The notes beneath the pieces were generated by a model. The model was not told the DNA's origin. It saw only the letters and a program-made list of their open reading frames with translations, and ran no database searches. Positions 9,479-18,361 of a stretch of 64,000 nucleotides of DNA are shown here, piece by piece (the stretch's first letter is position 1; each line of letters begins with the position of its first letter). Source of the DNA: Micromonospora sp. NBC_01740 (GTDB lineage: Bacteria; Actinomycetota; Actinomycetes; Mycobacteriales; Micromonosporaceae); contig NZ_CP109150.1 in the NCBI RefSeq assembly GCF_035920365.1, positions 2,170,001-2,234,000 of the forward strand, written 5' to 3'. The position numbers were made by a program, and so were the translations under genes.

Positions 9479-11318
9479 TCTTCAGGACCTCTTCCAGCAT
9501 CGTCTCCAGCTCGACGGCCGTGAACGGCAGGCCGCGGACCTGGTTGTAGCCGATCGCGTCGACCAGGTACTTCGCCCGGATCACATGGGCGAGCTGGCCG
9601 AGGTTCATCTCGGGGATGACCACGCGGTCGTAGGAGCGCAGCACCGTGCCGAGGTTGGCCGGCATCGGGGCGAGGTGCCGCAGGTGCGCCTGCGCGATGG
9701 CGTGGCCGCGCTGGCGCAGGCCCCGGCACGCCGCGCCGATCGGCCCGTACGTGGAGCCCCAGCCGAGGACCAGCACCCGGGCGTCGCCATCCGGGTCCTC
9801 GACCTCGACGTCCGGCACCGGGATCGTCTCGATCCGGGCCGCCCGGGTGCGCACCATGAAGTCGTGGTTCGCCGGGTCGTACGAGATGTCGCCGGTCTTG
9901 TCGGCCTTCTCCAGGCCGCCGATGCGGTGCTCCAGCCCGGCGGTGCCCGGGATGGCCCACGGCCGGGCCAGGGTCTCCGGGTCGCGCAGGTACGGCAGGA
10001 ACGTGGTGCCGTCGTCGCCGTTGGGCTTCGTGGCGAACTCGACCCGCAGGTCGGGCAGCGACTCGACGTCGGGCAGCAGCCACGGCTCGGAGCCGTTGGC
10101 GACGTAGTTGTCGGACAGCAGGATGACCGGCGTGCGGTAGGTCAGCGCGATCCGGGCCGCCTCGATGGCCGCGTGGAAGCAGTCCGACGGCGACTTCGGC
10201 GCGATCACCGCGACCGGCGCCTCGCCGTGACGGCCGTAGAGCGCCATGTTGAGGTCGGCCTGCTCGGTCTTGGTGGGCATGCCCGTGGAGGGACCGGCCC
10301 GCTGCACGTCGACGATGACCAGCGGCAGCTCCAGCGCCACCGCGAGGGAGATCGTCTCGCTCTTGAGCGCGACGCCCGGGCCGCTGGTGGTGGTGACGCC
10401 GAGCGAGCCGCCGTACGACGCGCCCAACGCCGCGCCGACCGCGGCGATCTCGTCCTCGGCCTGCATGGTGAGCACGCCGAAGCGCTTGTGCTTGCTCAGC
10501 TCGTGCAGGATGTCCGAGGCCGGGGTGATCGGGTAGGCGCCCAGGAAGACCGGCAGCCCGGAGCGGACGCCGGCGGCCACCAGGCCGAGCGACAGGGCCG
10601 CGTTGCCGGTGATGTTGCGGTAGGTGCCCGGCCGCATCTTCGCCGGCTTGACCTCGTAGCGGACCGCGAAGTCCTCGGTGGTCTCGCCGAAGTTCCAGCC
10701 GGCCCGGAACGCCGCGACGTTCGCCGCGACCAGCTCGGGGCGGGCGGCGAACTTGCGCTCCAGGAAGCGCAGCGTCGACTCGTACGGCCGGTTGTACATC
10801 CAGGAGAGCAGGCCGAGGGCGAACATGTTCTTGGCCCGTTCGGCGTCCTTCTTGGACACGGCAAGCTCGGCGAGCGCGCCCACCGTCATCGAGGTCAGCG
10901 CCACCGGGTGCACGACGTAGCCGGCGAGGGAGTCGTCCTCGAGCGGGTTCGACTGGTAGCCGACCTTGGCCAGGTTGCGCTTGGTGAACTCGTCGGTGTT
11001 GACGATGATGTCCGCGCCCCGCGGCAGGTCGGCGAGGTTCGCCTTGAGCGCCGCCGGGTTCATCGCCACCAGCACGTTCGGCGAGTCGCCGGGGGTCAGG
11101 ATGTCGTAGTCGGCGAAGTGCACCTGGAAGCTCGACACGCCCGGCAGGGTGCCGGCGGGAGCCCGGATCTCCGCCGGGAAGTTCGGCAACGTGGAGATGT
11201 CGTTGCCGAGCTGCGCGGTCTCCGAGGTGAACCGGTCGCCGGTGAGCTGCATGCCGTCGCCGGAGTCACCGGCAAACCGGATCACCACCCGGTCCAGTTG
11301 ACGGATCTGCTTGGTCAC
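9471..11318 (-). CDS. korA: 2-oxoacid:ferredoxin oxidoreductase subunit alpha (gamma-alpha fusion)
   Basis: Large KorAB subunit, 615 residues. The N-terminal gamma domain (about 1-190) starts RFAGDSGDGMQLTGDRF and binds CoA. It is followed by the alpha/pyrimidine-binding domain beginning AYPITPASDIL near 245, containing MQAEDEIAAVGAALGASYGG, and a C-terminal transketolase-like domain (VLGWGSTYGP). This fused arrangement is typical of the actinobacterial enzyme. It is the first gene of the korAB operon; the promoter should lie in the 313 bp upstream. Confidence 0.93.
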
Positions 11319-11631
11319 GCCTGCACCTCGCTTCGCTGGGCGCGGTCGCGCGGGCGGCTGAACATGATGGTGACCTCGCCTTGCCCGGCCACGTGACCTC
11401 CTTGACGCACCGCTGCACCAGACCCGCCGAGGCGGGCCCGGTCCGCTGTAGTTACCTCACCTGAGAGCCTACGTCGAATCGCGGCCCCAACCTTCTCGGA
11501 GGCCGCCCTGTGGGATGCGATCCAGCGAGATTCCACCCCGATTTGAGGTGTTTCCGTCCGCCCGCCGTAATCCAGATCACCGGTCGCGGGGTGGGCGGGA
11601 CGCAGACCCGGTCGGACCAGGGCCGCCCGGG
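11319..11631. other. Intergenic region upstream of korA
   Basis: 313 bp between korA and the next minus-strand gene. It must hold the korA promoter. A small hairpin (CCCGC/GCGGG) at about 11424-11437 is the only structure seen. No gene is supported. Confidence 0.5.
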
Positions 11632-13041
11632 TCACTCGGTCGGTGCCGTGGACGGTCCACCCGCCGGGGCGGTCGTCCGCCGCCGCAGGGACGTGGTCGC
11701 CAGCGTGAGGGCGAACACCACCAGCAGCGTCGAGACCACGATCAGCAGGATCGCCGTCCGCCGTACCGAGCCACCTCCGCCGTCGCCGCTGACGGCCGCG
11801 GCGTCGGCGGCGAGAACGCCCTGCGACCCGGTCGGCGCGGGCGGCGAGGCCACCGGGGTCGCCAGCGCGGCGGCGGCGGTGATCCGGAAGCTCATCTGCA
11901 CCTGCCGGGCCCGGCCGCTGCGCGGGTCGAGCTGGCCGAGCACCGCGCCGGCCAGCGGGGCCTGCCGCTGCGCCTCGGGGGTCGCGGAGACCGGCAGCCG
12001 CAGCTGTACGGTCCGGCCGGCGGCGAGAGTGCCGAGCTCGCAGCGCGTACGGGAGGGGTCGACCGTGGTGCAGCCGGACGGGGGCGTCGGCACGGTCACC
12101 CCGGCCGGCAGGACCACCTCGATCCGGCCCTCGGCGTCCACCTTCCCGGTGTTGCCCAGGCGCACGTCGAGCCCGCTCGACCCGCCACTGATGTCGAAGG
12201 AGACCGCGTCGGCGTCCAGCCTGATCCCCGGCACCGGCGGGCCGGGCGGGAAGAGCACGGCGAACCCCTCGTCGTCGCCGACCGGGCCGGGCACGCCGGG
12301 GGCGGTCGCGGTGACCCGGACGGAGCCGCTGAGCGGCATCCGCTTCCAGGCGTCGCCGTCGACGCGTACCCGGAGCAGGGTGCTGAACCGGGCGCCGGGC
12401 GCGCTGGCCCACTCCCCGCAGCGGCGCTCCCCGCCGCCGACCGGGGCGCAGCCCGCGGTGCCGGCGTCGGACAGCCCGGCCGGCAGCGTGTAGGACAGCC
12501 CGATCCGGGTGGGCGTGGCGCCCGTGTTCGTGATGGTCACCCGGAGCGTGGTCACCGTGCTCGGCGCGTTCCAGTACGCGGCGGTCAGGGTGATGTCGTC
12601 GGTCGTGACGCTGACCCCGGCCAGGGGCGCCGGCGGGGTGGTGGCGGGCGCGGAGGGCCGGACCGGCGGCACCGACGGCGCCGGGGGCGGTGCGGCGGTG
12701 GTCGGTGCGGCGGTGGTCGGCGCCGGCTGCTCCGGGGCTGTCGTCGTCGGGGCCGGCTCGGTCGTCGGGGCCGGTGGCGTGGTCTCCGGCGGCGGCGCCG
12801 TGGTCGAGGGCGCCTCGGTGGGCACCGGCCCCGTGTCCGTCGGATCCGCCGTGGGCGTGTCCCCGCCCGGCTCGCCGGCCGGCTCGGTCGCGGTGGAGGC
12901 GGCCCGGGCGCCGGTCGGTGCGGCGGTCGCCCAGCCGGGCACCGCGGCGACGGTCAGCCCGACCGCGAGGCCGATCGCCAACAGGGGCACGACGCGTCGG
13001 TCACGCGCCCGCCGGCCGGGCCGTACGTCCACGCGAGCCAT
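11632..13041 (-). CDS. Secreted, C-terminally anchored protein with Pro/Thr-rich stalk, function unknown
   Basis: 469 residues from ATG 13041. An Arg-rich start and hydrophobic stretch (about 18-35, ending ATAAPTG) form a signal peptide. A long Pro/Thr/Glu/Ala-rich linker (about 50-125) precedes one or more beta-rich domains with phrases such as NTGATPTRIGLSYTLPAG and LGNTGKVDAEGRIEVVLPAG, resembling DUF11/CARDB-type extracellular modules. A transmembrane helix (ILLIVVSTLLVVFALTLA) and short RRR tail close it. The layout suggests a cell-surface adhesin-like or wall protein. No LPXTG motif and no catalytic motif seen. Confidence 0.8.
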   Translation of the reverse strand: MARVDVRPGRRARDRRVVPLLAIGLAVGLTVAAVPGWATAAPTGARAASTATEPAGEPGGDTPTADPTDTGPVPTEAPSTTAPPPETTPPAPTTEPAPTTTAPEQPAPTTAAPTTAAPPPAPSVPPVRPSAPATTPPAPLAGVSVTTDDITLTAAYWNAPSTVTTLRVTITNTGATPTRIGLSYTLPAGLSDAGTAGCAPVGGGERRCGEWASAPGARFSTLLRVRVDGDAWKRMPLSGSVRVTATAPGVPGPVGDDEGFAVLFPPGPPVPGIRLDADAVSFDISGGSSGLDVRLGNTGKVDAEGRIEVVLPAGVTVPTPPSGCTTVDPSRTRCELGTLAAGRTVQLRLPVSATPEAQRQAPLAGAVLGQLDPRSGRARQVQMSFRITAAAALATPVASPPAPTGSQGVLAADAAAVSGDGGGGSVRRTAILLIVVSTLLVVFALTLATTSLRRRTTAPAGGPSTAPTE

Positions 13042-13172
13042 CTGTCCTCCGGTGACGATGAGTGAGATCCCAATATTCGGCAATTGTTGCCAGAGGGCAC
13101 TAGTCCCGCCGGGAAACGAATCCGTAACGGGTTCGACCCGGGCCGCGACGAGGAGCGGTAGGCTCAGCGACC

Positions 13173-13550
13173 GTGACCGGTTACCTGGGCTCGTACGCGA
13201 CGCTCGGGCTGCTGCTGCTCGCCAGCGTCCTCTTCTTCGTTACGGCGTTCTCGGCCAACCGGGTGTTACGTCCTGCCCGTCCGGCGGATCCCTTCGGCAA
13301 GCGCACCAGCTACGAGTGCGGCCTCGACCCCGTCGGCGCCGACTGGGCGCAGATGCAGATCCGTTACTACGTGTACGCGTACCTCTACGTGTTGTTCGCC
13401 GTGGAGTCGGTGTTCCTCTTCCCCTGGGCGGTCGTCTTCGACCGGCCAGGGTTCGGCATGGTCACGGTCGTGGAGATGGCGGTCTTCGTCGCGGTGCTGG
13501 CGCTCGGCATCCTCTACGCCTGGCGCAAGAACATCCTGCGCTGGTCCTGA
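13173..13550 (+). CDS. nuoA: NADH-quinone oxidoreductase subunit A, stand-alone copy
   Basis: Small membrane subunit of respiratory complex I, 125 residues with three hydrophobic helices and the conserved segment FGKRTSYECGLDPVG between helices 1 and 2. Start GTG 13173 has TAGGCT 8 nt upstream (13159-13164) and no ribosome binding site, so the transcript is probably leaderless. No other nuo gene is present in the window; the next gene, folP, is on the opposite strand. It could be an extra copy or one detached from the main nuo operon. Confidence 0.9.
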   Translation: MTGYLGSYATLGLLLLASVLFFVTAFSANRVLRPARPADPFGKRTSYECGLDPVGADWAQMQIRYYVYAYLYVLFAVESVFLFPWAVVFDRPGFGMVTVVEMAVFVAVLALGILYAWRKNILRWS

Positions 13551-13619
13551 CCTCGGCCTCGGTCAGCCCCTCACCACCCTGTTCCGCCACGGGCGGCCGC
13601 CGCTCCCGCACGGCGACGG

Positions 13620-14489
13620 TCAGGCGAGCCCGCGCCGGGTCAGCGTCGGCGGACGGTCGCCCCGGATCGAGGCGACCATGTCGAGCACCCGCCGGGTGGG
13701 GCGCACCTGGTGCGCGCGGAACACCCGGGCGCCCAGCCAGGCCGAGACCGCCGTGGCCGCGAGCGTTCCCTCCAGCCGTTCGGCCACCGGCAGGTCCAGC
13801 GTCTCGCCGATGAAGTCCTTGTTCGACAGGGCCACCAGCAGCGGCCAGCCGGTGCCGGAGAGCTCGCCGAGCCGGCGGGTGATCTCCAAGGAGTGGCGGG
13901 TGTTCTTGCCGAAGTCGTGCGCCGGGTCGATCAGGATCCCGTCGGCGCGTACGCCCAACGCGACCGCGCGTTCGGCGAGCCCGGTCACCGTCGTGAGCAC
14001 GTCGGCGACCACGTCGGCGAAGGCCGCGCGGTGCGGGCGGGTCCGGGGCGCCAGGCCGCCGGCGTGCGAGCAGACCAGTCCGGCGCCCGTCTGCGCCGCC
14101 ACCTGGGCCAGGGCCGGGTCGGCGCCGGACCAGGTGTCGTTGAGCAGGTCGGCGCCCGCCGCCACCGCCTCCACCGCCACCTCGGCCCGCCAGGTGTCGA
14201 TCGAGATCACCACGTCGGGGAAGGCGGCCCGGACGGCGGCGATGGTCGCCACCGTGCGACGGATCTCCTCGGCCACGTCGACCTCGGCGCCGGGACCGGC
14301 CTTGACCCCGCCGATGTCGATGATCTCGGCGCCCTCCTCGATCGCCCGCTCCACGGCGCGCAGCGCGCTGTCCTGCGCGAAGGTCGCCCCCTGGTCGAAG
14401 AACGAGTCCGGCGTGCGGTTGACGATCGCCATCACCACCAGCTCGTCCGGGCCGAACGTGCGCCCACCGAGCCGAAGCGCCCCGGCCAT
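13620..14489 (-). CDS. folP: Dihydropteroate synthase family protein (FolP2-type by context)
   Basis: TIM-barrel enzyme of the pterin-binding family, 289 residues. The start MAGALRLGGRTFGPDE leads to the family motif AIVNRTPDSFFDQG near 22, then EGAEIIDIGG and a C-terminal RAHQVRPTRRVLDM. ATG 14489 is preceded by GGAGG (4-8 nt upstream). The gene sits by DivIVA-like and tag genes, as folP2 (Rv1207) does in M. tuberculosis. I recall that mycobacterial FolP2 does not replace the true folate enzyme, so folate synthesis activity should not be assumed. No other folate genes are adjacent; the cyclo-ligase lies 49 kb away. Confidence 0.85.
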   Translation of the reverse strand: MAGALRLGGRTFGPDELVVMAIVNRTPDSFFDQGATFAQDSALRAVERAIEEGAEIIDIGGVKAGPGAEVDVAEEIRRTVATIAAVRAAFPDVVISIDTWRAEVAVEAVAAGADLLNDTWSGADPALAQVAAQTGAGLVCSHAGGLAPRTRPHRAAFADVVADVLTTVTGLAERAVALGVRADGILIDPAHDFGKNTRHSLEITRRLGELSGTGWPLLVALSNKDFIGETLDLPVAERLEGTLAATAVSAWLGARVFRAHQVRPTRRVLDMVASIRGDRPPTLTRRGLA

Positions 14490-14690
14490 GCCGCCTCCTG
14501 AAGGTCCACCGCCGACCCGTCCCCGCCGTCGGCCGATGACGACGCTAGCCGGTCCGCCCGGGTCGGGCCCCGCCGGTCCGCCGTCGCCGCCTCCCGTACG
14601 GGTGCGTCGGGCGGGGGGTCTTCGGCACGGATCCGGGGCGCGGCGGGTGGCGGGGTCGCTCCCGGCGGTTCGACGTGCCACGATCTGTGC

Positions 14691-15596
14691 ATGGGTCAGG
14701 TTCTGCTCCTGCTGGTCGTGGCGTTGACCGTCGCGGCGGTCGTGTTCGGGGTGACGGTGCTGGTCTCCGGCCGGGATCCCGGCCTGGTGCCGGCCGAGCC
14801 GGACGGACGGTCCGTGCCGCTGCCGGCGTCCCGCCCGCTCGCCGAGTCCGACGTGGGCGAGGTCCGGTTCGACACGGCGCCGCGGGGCTACCGCATGGCC
14901 CAGGTCGACCACGCGTTGCGCCGGGCGGCCTACGACATCGGCTACAAGTCCGAGCTGATCGGCGTGCTGGAGGCGGAGGTCGCCGCGCTGCGCGAGGGGC
15001 GGACGGCGGATGCCGACGCCCTGCGCCGGGCGCGGGAGCAGGCGGCCGGGGCCGCCGCCGCCGCCGAGCCGTCGCCGGAGGCCCGGGGGACGGTGCCGGT
15101 CGGGGCCGACCGGGCGGACGCACCGGGGGGCACCGACGTGGTCGTCGCGCCGATCCCCGCGTTCGCGGGCCCGACCGTCGCGTCGGCGGCGAAGGACGCG
15201 ACGCCGGCCGGCTCCGCAGCCGCCAGGCACTCCGGCGACGCCGCCTTTGCCCGGCCCGGCGCCGACCGCGCCGCGGACCGGACCGGCGAGGACGACGCCG
15301 ACACCGCCGCCGACACCCCCGTGGACCGGACGGGGGCGGGCGACACCGCCGTGGACCGGTCCGACGCGGGCGACGCGGCCGTGGACCGGCCCGGCGTGGG
15401 CGACGCCGCCGTGGACCGGCCTGACGCGGGCGACGCGGTCGTGGACCGGCCTGACGCGAGCGACGCCGCCGTGGATCGGCCCGGCGCGGGCGACGCCGCA
15501 CCGCACCGCACCGACGCGGGCGACGGCACGACGCGGCCGGCGGGTGACGCGACCAGCCCCGGCCCGGTGGTCGGGTCGGGGTCGGAGTCGAAGTGA
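14691..15596 (+). CDS. Membrane-anchored DivIVA-domain protein with 10-residue repeats
   Basis: 301 residues. A single N-terminal transmembrane helix (about 3-25) is followed by a DivIVA-like segment (RFDTAPRGYRMAQVDHALRR, about 59-78) and a short coiled-coil stretch (LEAEVAALREG). The C-terminal half is low-complexity and Asp/Ala/Arg-rich, dominated by the decapeptide VDRPxAGDAA encoded by a 30-bp tandem repeat. The front half matches the Rv1209-type protein found beside folP2 in mycobacteria; DivIVA domains bind curved membranes at poles and septa. The stop overlaps the next start (GTGA). Repeat number probably varies among strains. Confidence 0.78.
   Translation: MGQVLLLLVVALTVAAVVFGVTVLVSGRDPGLVPAEPDGRSVPLPASRPLAESDVGEVRFDTAPRGYRMAQVDHALRRAAYDIGYKSELIGVLEAEVAALREGRTADADALRRAREQAAGAAAAAEPSPEARGTVPVGADRADAPGGTDVVVAPIPAFAGPTVASAAKDATPAGSAAARHSGDAAFARPGADRAADRTGEDDADTAADTPVDRTGAGDTAVDRSDAGDAAVDRPGVGDAAVDRPDAGDAVVDRPDASDAAVDRPGAGDAAPHRTDAGDGTTRPAGDATSPGPVVGSGSESK
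15321..15500 (+). repeat. 30-bp in-frame tandem repeat, six units
   Basis: GTGGACCGG (one copy GTGGATCGG) recurs at 15321, 15351, 15381, 15411, 15441 and 15471, exactly 30 bp apart. The following bases vary slightly. A decayed seventh unit follows. All units stay in frame within the DivIVA-like gene. Confidence 0.92.
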
Positions 15597-16090
15597 CCGG
15601 TCCGGAACCCGGCGACGACCTGCGCGACGTGGCGCAGCCCGGCGCGGGCGAGGTCACGGCCACGGTGATCGTCGACGCGCCGGCGGAGCGGGTCTTCGCG
15701 GCGCTGACCGCCTGGGAGCGGCAGTCGGACTGGATCCCCTTCACCACCGTCCGGGTGGTCGAGGGCGACGGCGGCGAGGGCAGCCTGGTCGAGGCGGTCA
15801 CGGCGCTCGGCCCCGCCGTGCTGCGTGACGAGATGCGGGTGGTCCGGGTGGACGCGCCCTACGAGGTGGGCGTGGTGCACTGCGGGAAGCTGCTGCGCGG
15901 CCCCGGCGTGCTCCGCTGCACGCCGCTGGAGCGGAACCGCACCCAGGTGGTCTGGCACGAGTGGTTCCACCTGCCCGGCGGGCCGGCGGGCCGGGTGGCC
16001 TGGCCGGTGCTCTGGCCCGGGTCGAAGTTCAGCCTCAGCCAGGCGCTGAAGAAGTTCGGTCGGCTGGTGGAGCAGGGCCGGCTCCCCTGA
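15593..16090 (+). CDS. SRPBCC (polyketide cyclase/START-like) family protein
   Basis: 165-residue helix-grip protein. It begins, after a short leader, with VTATVIVDAPAERVFAALTAWERQSDWIPF, the classic opening strand and helix of SRPBCC proteins, which enclose a hydrophobic ligand. The C-terminal helix is SLSQALKKFGRLVEQG. Start GTG 15593 overlaps the stop of the DivIVA-like gene, so the two are co-translated. The ligand is unknown; similar actinobacterial proteins are annotated only by fold. A long hairpin follows the gene. Confidence 0.82.
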   Translation: MTGPEPGDDLRDVAQPGAGEVTATVIVDAPAERVFAALTAWERQSDWIPFTTVRVVEGDGGEGSLVEAVTALGPAVLRDEMRVVRVDAPYEVGVVHCGKLLRGPGVLRCTPLERNRTQVVWHEWFHLPGGPAGRVAWPVLWPGSKFSLSQALKKFGRLVEQGRLP

Positions 16091-16145
16091 CCGGGGCGGC
16101 CGGGGATCGTGCCCCGTCGGGCGACTTGGCGTGATCGACTCGATG

Positions 16146-16194
16146 TCGCCGACATCGGGGTGTCGGCGTGACCGGGACGCCCCGATGTCGGCGA
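16146..16194 (+). terminator. 19-bp hairpin after the SRPBCC gene
   Basis: The arms 16146-16164 and 16176-16194 pair over 19 bp with one G-U pair and an 11-nt loop, 55 bp beyond the stop codon. There is no T-run. It separates this operon from tag. Confidence 0.7.
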
Positions 16195-16280
16195 ACCCGG
16201 GCGGACCGGTCCCGGCGGCCGGGGCGCGGCGCGGGGCCGCAGGGCGCGGGCCCGTCGGGGCCGTGCCCTAGCGTGGACGC

Positions 16281-16862
16281 GTGACTGACCTGGTGATCGG
16301 CGCCGACGGGCTGCCGCGATGCGGCTGGGGGCACAGCACCCCCGACTACGCCGCCTACCACGACACCGAGTGGGGCCGGCCCCTGCGCGGCGACGACGCG
16401 CTCTACGAGCGGCTCACGCTGGAGGCGTTCCAGTCGGGGCTGTCCTGGCTGACCATCCTGCGCAAACGTCCCGCGTTCCGGCTGGCCTTCGACGAGTTCC
16501 GGATCGAGACCGTGGCCGACTACGGCGACGCCGACGTCGCCCGGCTGCTCGCCGACGCCGGCATCGTCCGCAACCGGGCCAAGATCGAGGCGGCGATCGC
16601 CAACGCCCGGGCGGCGCTGGAGCTTCCGGAGGGGCTCTCCGCGCTGCTCTGGTCCTTCGCCCCGCCGCCCCGGCCGGCCCGACCCACGTCGTTCGCGGAG
16701 GTGCCGGCGTTGACCGCCGAGTCCACCGCGATGGCCAAGGCGCTCAAGAAGCGGGGCTTCCGCTTCGTCGGCCCGACCACGGCCTACGCGCTGATGCAGG
16801 CCACCGGGATGGTCGACGACCACCTTGCGGGCTGCCACGTCGTGGCGGCACGGGCGGCGTGA
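16281..16862 (+). CDS. tag: DNA-3-methyladenine glycosylase I
   Basis: Base-excision repair enzyme that removes 3-methyladenine from alkylated DNA, 193 residues. RCGWGHSTPDYAAYHDTEWG near the N-terminus carries the zinc ligands Cys14 and probably His18, and the conserved Glu30-Trp31. FQSGLSWLTILRKR is the family signature, and DDHLAGCH near the end supplies the remaining His/Cys ligands. Start GTG 16281 has TAGCGT 6 nt upstream (16269-16274), indicating a leaderless transcript. Its place near folP and a DivIVA-like gene parallels Rv1207-Rv1210. Confidence 0.93.
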   Translation: MTDLVIGADGLPRCGWGHSTPDYAAYHDTEWGRPLRGDDALYERLTLEAFQSGLSWLTILRKRPAFRLAFDEFRIETVADYGDADVARLLADAGIVRNRAKIEAAIANARAALELPEGLSALLWSFAPPPRPARPTSFAEVPALTAESTAMAKALKKRGFRFVGPTTAYALMQATGMVDDHLAGCHVVAARAA

Positions 16863-16866
16863 TGGG

Positions 16867-17499
16867 ATGGAGGCCATGACGACCGACACCGCGCACCGGG
16901 TGGACGGGGCGCGCCCCGCCGACGGCACGGGCGCCTGGGCGGTGCTGCTGCCCACCGGGCGCTACGAGGCCGAGCGGCTCGTCCACCACGACACGCTCGA
17001 GTTGACCGGCCTGGCCGACGCCGCCCGACCCCGCCCCGGCGACCGGGTGGCCGTGCTGGTCGACGCGCCGCCCCGGCTGGTGGCGCTGGGCCGGGTCACC
17101 GGGGCCGGCGGCGAGGAGCGGGAGGACCCGGACGACCCGCAGTCCGAGCGGGTCGAGGCGCCGCTGGTGGTGGCGTACACCCGGCGGGCCTTCGACGAGC
17201 CGGCGCCGGCCGACGCGCTGGCGCTCGACGGGCCGGTGACCGCGCTGGACCCGGCGGCCTTCCGGGCCCTGGCCGACCGGCTCGGCCCGCCGCCGCAGCG
17301 GCGCTCCTGGCTGGTCAGCCTGGACCTGCCGATCGAGGCCGCGTCACCCGCCGAGGCGGTCCGCCTGTTCTGGGCCTACGTGCAGGAGCTGGGCCCCCGC
17401 GAGCTGCCGGCCTTCGTCTCGCCCTCCGGCGACGAGCTGGCCATGCAGGCGTTCGTGCTCGGCGCGGAGGCCAACCAGGATCCGGAGGAGGACGACTGA
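16867..17499 (+). CDS. Conserved hypothetical acidic protein
   Basis: 210 residues from ATG 16867; ATG 16876, three codons later, is an alternative. No recognised domain. The N-terminal half reads like a small beta-domain (WAVLLPTGRYEAERLVHHDTL, RPGDRVAVLVDAPPRLVALGRV), resembling EVE/PUA-like folds only in general look. The C-terminal half contains WLVSLDLPIEAASPAEAVRLFW and ends in an acidic tail (DPEEDD). It starts 4 bp after tag on the same strand, so it is likely co-transcribed. Function not inferred. Confidence 0.7.
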   Translation: MEAMTTDTAHRVDGARPADGTGAWAVLLPTGRYEAERLVHHDTLELTGLADAARPRPGDRVAVLVDAPPRLVALGRVTGAGGEEREDPDDPQSERVEAPLVVAYTRRAFDEPAPADALALDGPVTALDPAAFRALADRLGPPPQRRSWLVSLDLPIEAASPAEAVRLFWAYVQELGPRELPAFVSPSGDELAMQAFVLGAEANQDPEEDD

Positions 17500-17567
17500 C
17501 CCGACCGTCGACGGCCGCCGGCCCACCGGCCGGGTGGAATGCGGGGCCGGGCGGGTCCGGGGAGGCG

Positions 17568-18359
17568 TCAGCGGCCCTCGAAGACCGGCTTCTGCTTGTT
17601 GACGAAGGCCAGGGTGCCGGCGCGGTGGTCGGCGGTGCCTCCGCAGATCGACTGCGCCTGCGCCTCGGCGGACAGGGCGTCGGCCAGCGTGCCCGCGTCG
17701 GCGATGGAGAGCTGCCGCTTGATCGCCCCGTACGCGACGGTCGGGCCGGCGGCCAGCCGGGCGGCCAGCTCCTGCGCGGTCGGCAGCACCTGCTCGTCGT
17801 CCTCCACCAGGCGGTTGAGCAGCCCGATCTGGCAGGCGTCCGCCGCGCCCACCGGCTCGGCCAGCATCAGCAGCTCGATGGCCTTGGCGTGCCCGACCAG
17901 CCGGGGCAGCGTCCAGGAGGCGCCGGTGTCGGCGGCGAGCCCGACCTTGGCGAAGGCCATCAGGAAGCTGGTCGACGGCCCGCCGATGCGGATGTCGGCC
18001 AGGAAGGCCAGCGAGGCGCCCGCCCCGGCGGCCATCCCCCGCACGGCGGCGACCACCGGCTTGGGCAGGTTGGCCAGCCGGGCGGCGATCGGGTTGTAGT
18101 GCGCGCGGACGGTGTCCAGCGGGTTGCCGTCGGTGGACTCCAGGGTCTGCACGTGCTCACGCAGGTCCTGGCCGGCGCTGAACGACCGGCCCGCGCCCGC
18201 GAGCACCACCGCGCGGCAGGACCGGTCGGTCTCCAGCTCGGCCAGCGTGTCCCGCAGCGCCTCCTTGAGCGCGACGTCGAGCGCGTTCATCGCCGTGGGG
18301 CGGTTCAGCGTCAGGGTGACGACGGCGTCGGTTCGGTCGACGAGCAGCGGCTCGGTCAC
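17568..18359 (-). CDS. Enoyl-CoA hydratase/isomerase family protein
   Basis: Crotonase-fold enzyme, 263 residues. It has LNRPTAMNALD near 19, the oxyanion-hole segment GAGRSFSAGQDLREH near 60 and AAVRGMAAGAGASLAFLADIRI near 100. The acidic residue of TGASWTLPRLVG indicates a PaaG/PaaB-like hydratase-isomerase. GTG 18359 is the first start after the paaX stop, with 2 bp between the genes, so the two form an operon. That pairing suggests a role in phenylacetyl-CoA-type or other acyl-CoA breakdown, though no other paa gene is in the window. Confidence 0.88.
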   Translation of the reverse strand: MTEPLLVDRTDAVVTLTLNRPTAMNALDVALKEALRDTLAELETDRSCRAVVLAGAGRSFSAGQDLREHVQTLESTDGNPLDTVRAHYNPIAARLANLPKPVVAAVRGMAAGAGASLAFLADIRIGGPSTSFLMAFAKVGLAADTGASWTLPRLVGHAKAIELLMLAEPVGAADACQIGLLNRLVEDDEQVLPTAQELAARLAAGPTVAYGAIKRQLSIADAGTLADALSAEAQAQSICGGTADHRAGTLAFVNKQKPVFEGR

Positions 18360-18361
18360 TT

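Noticed and set aside
15321..15500. CRISPR-like spacing of repeats
   Set aside because: Repeats are contiguous with no unique spacers, stay in frame within a gene, and no cas genes are present.
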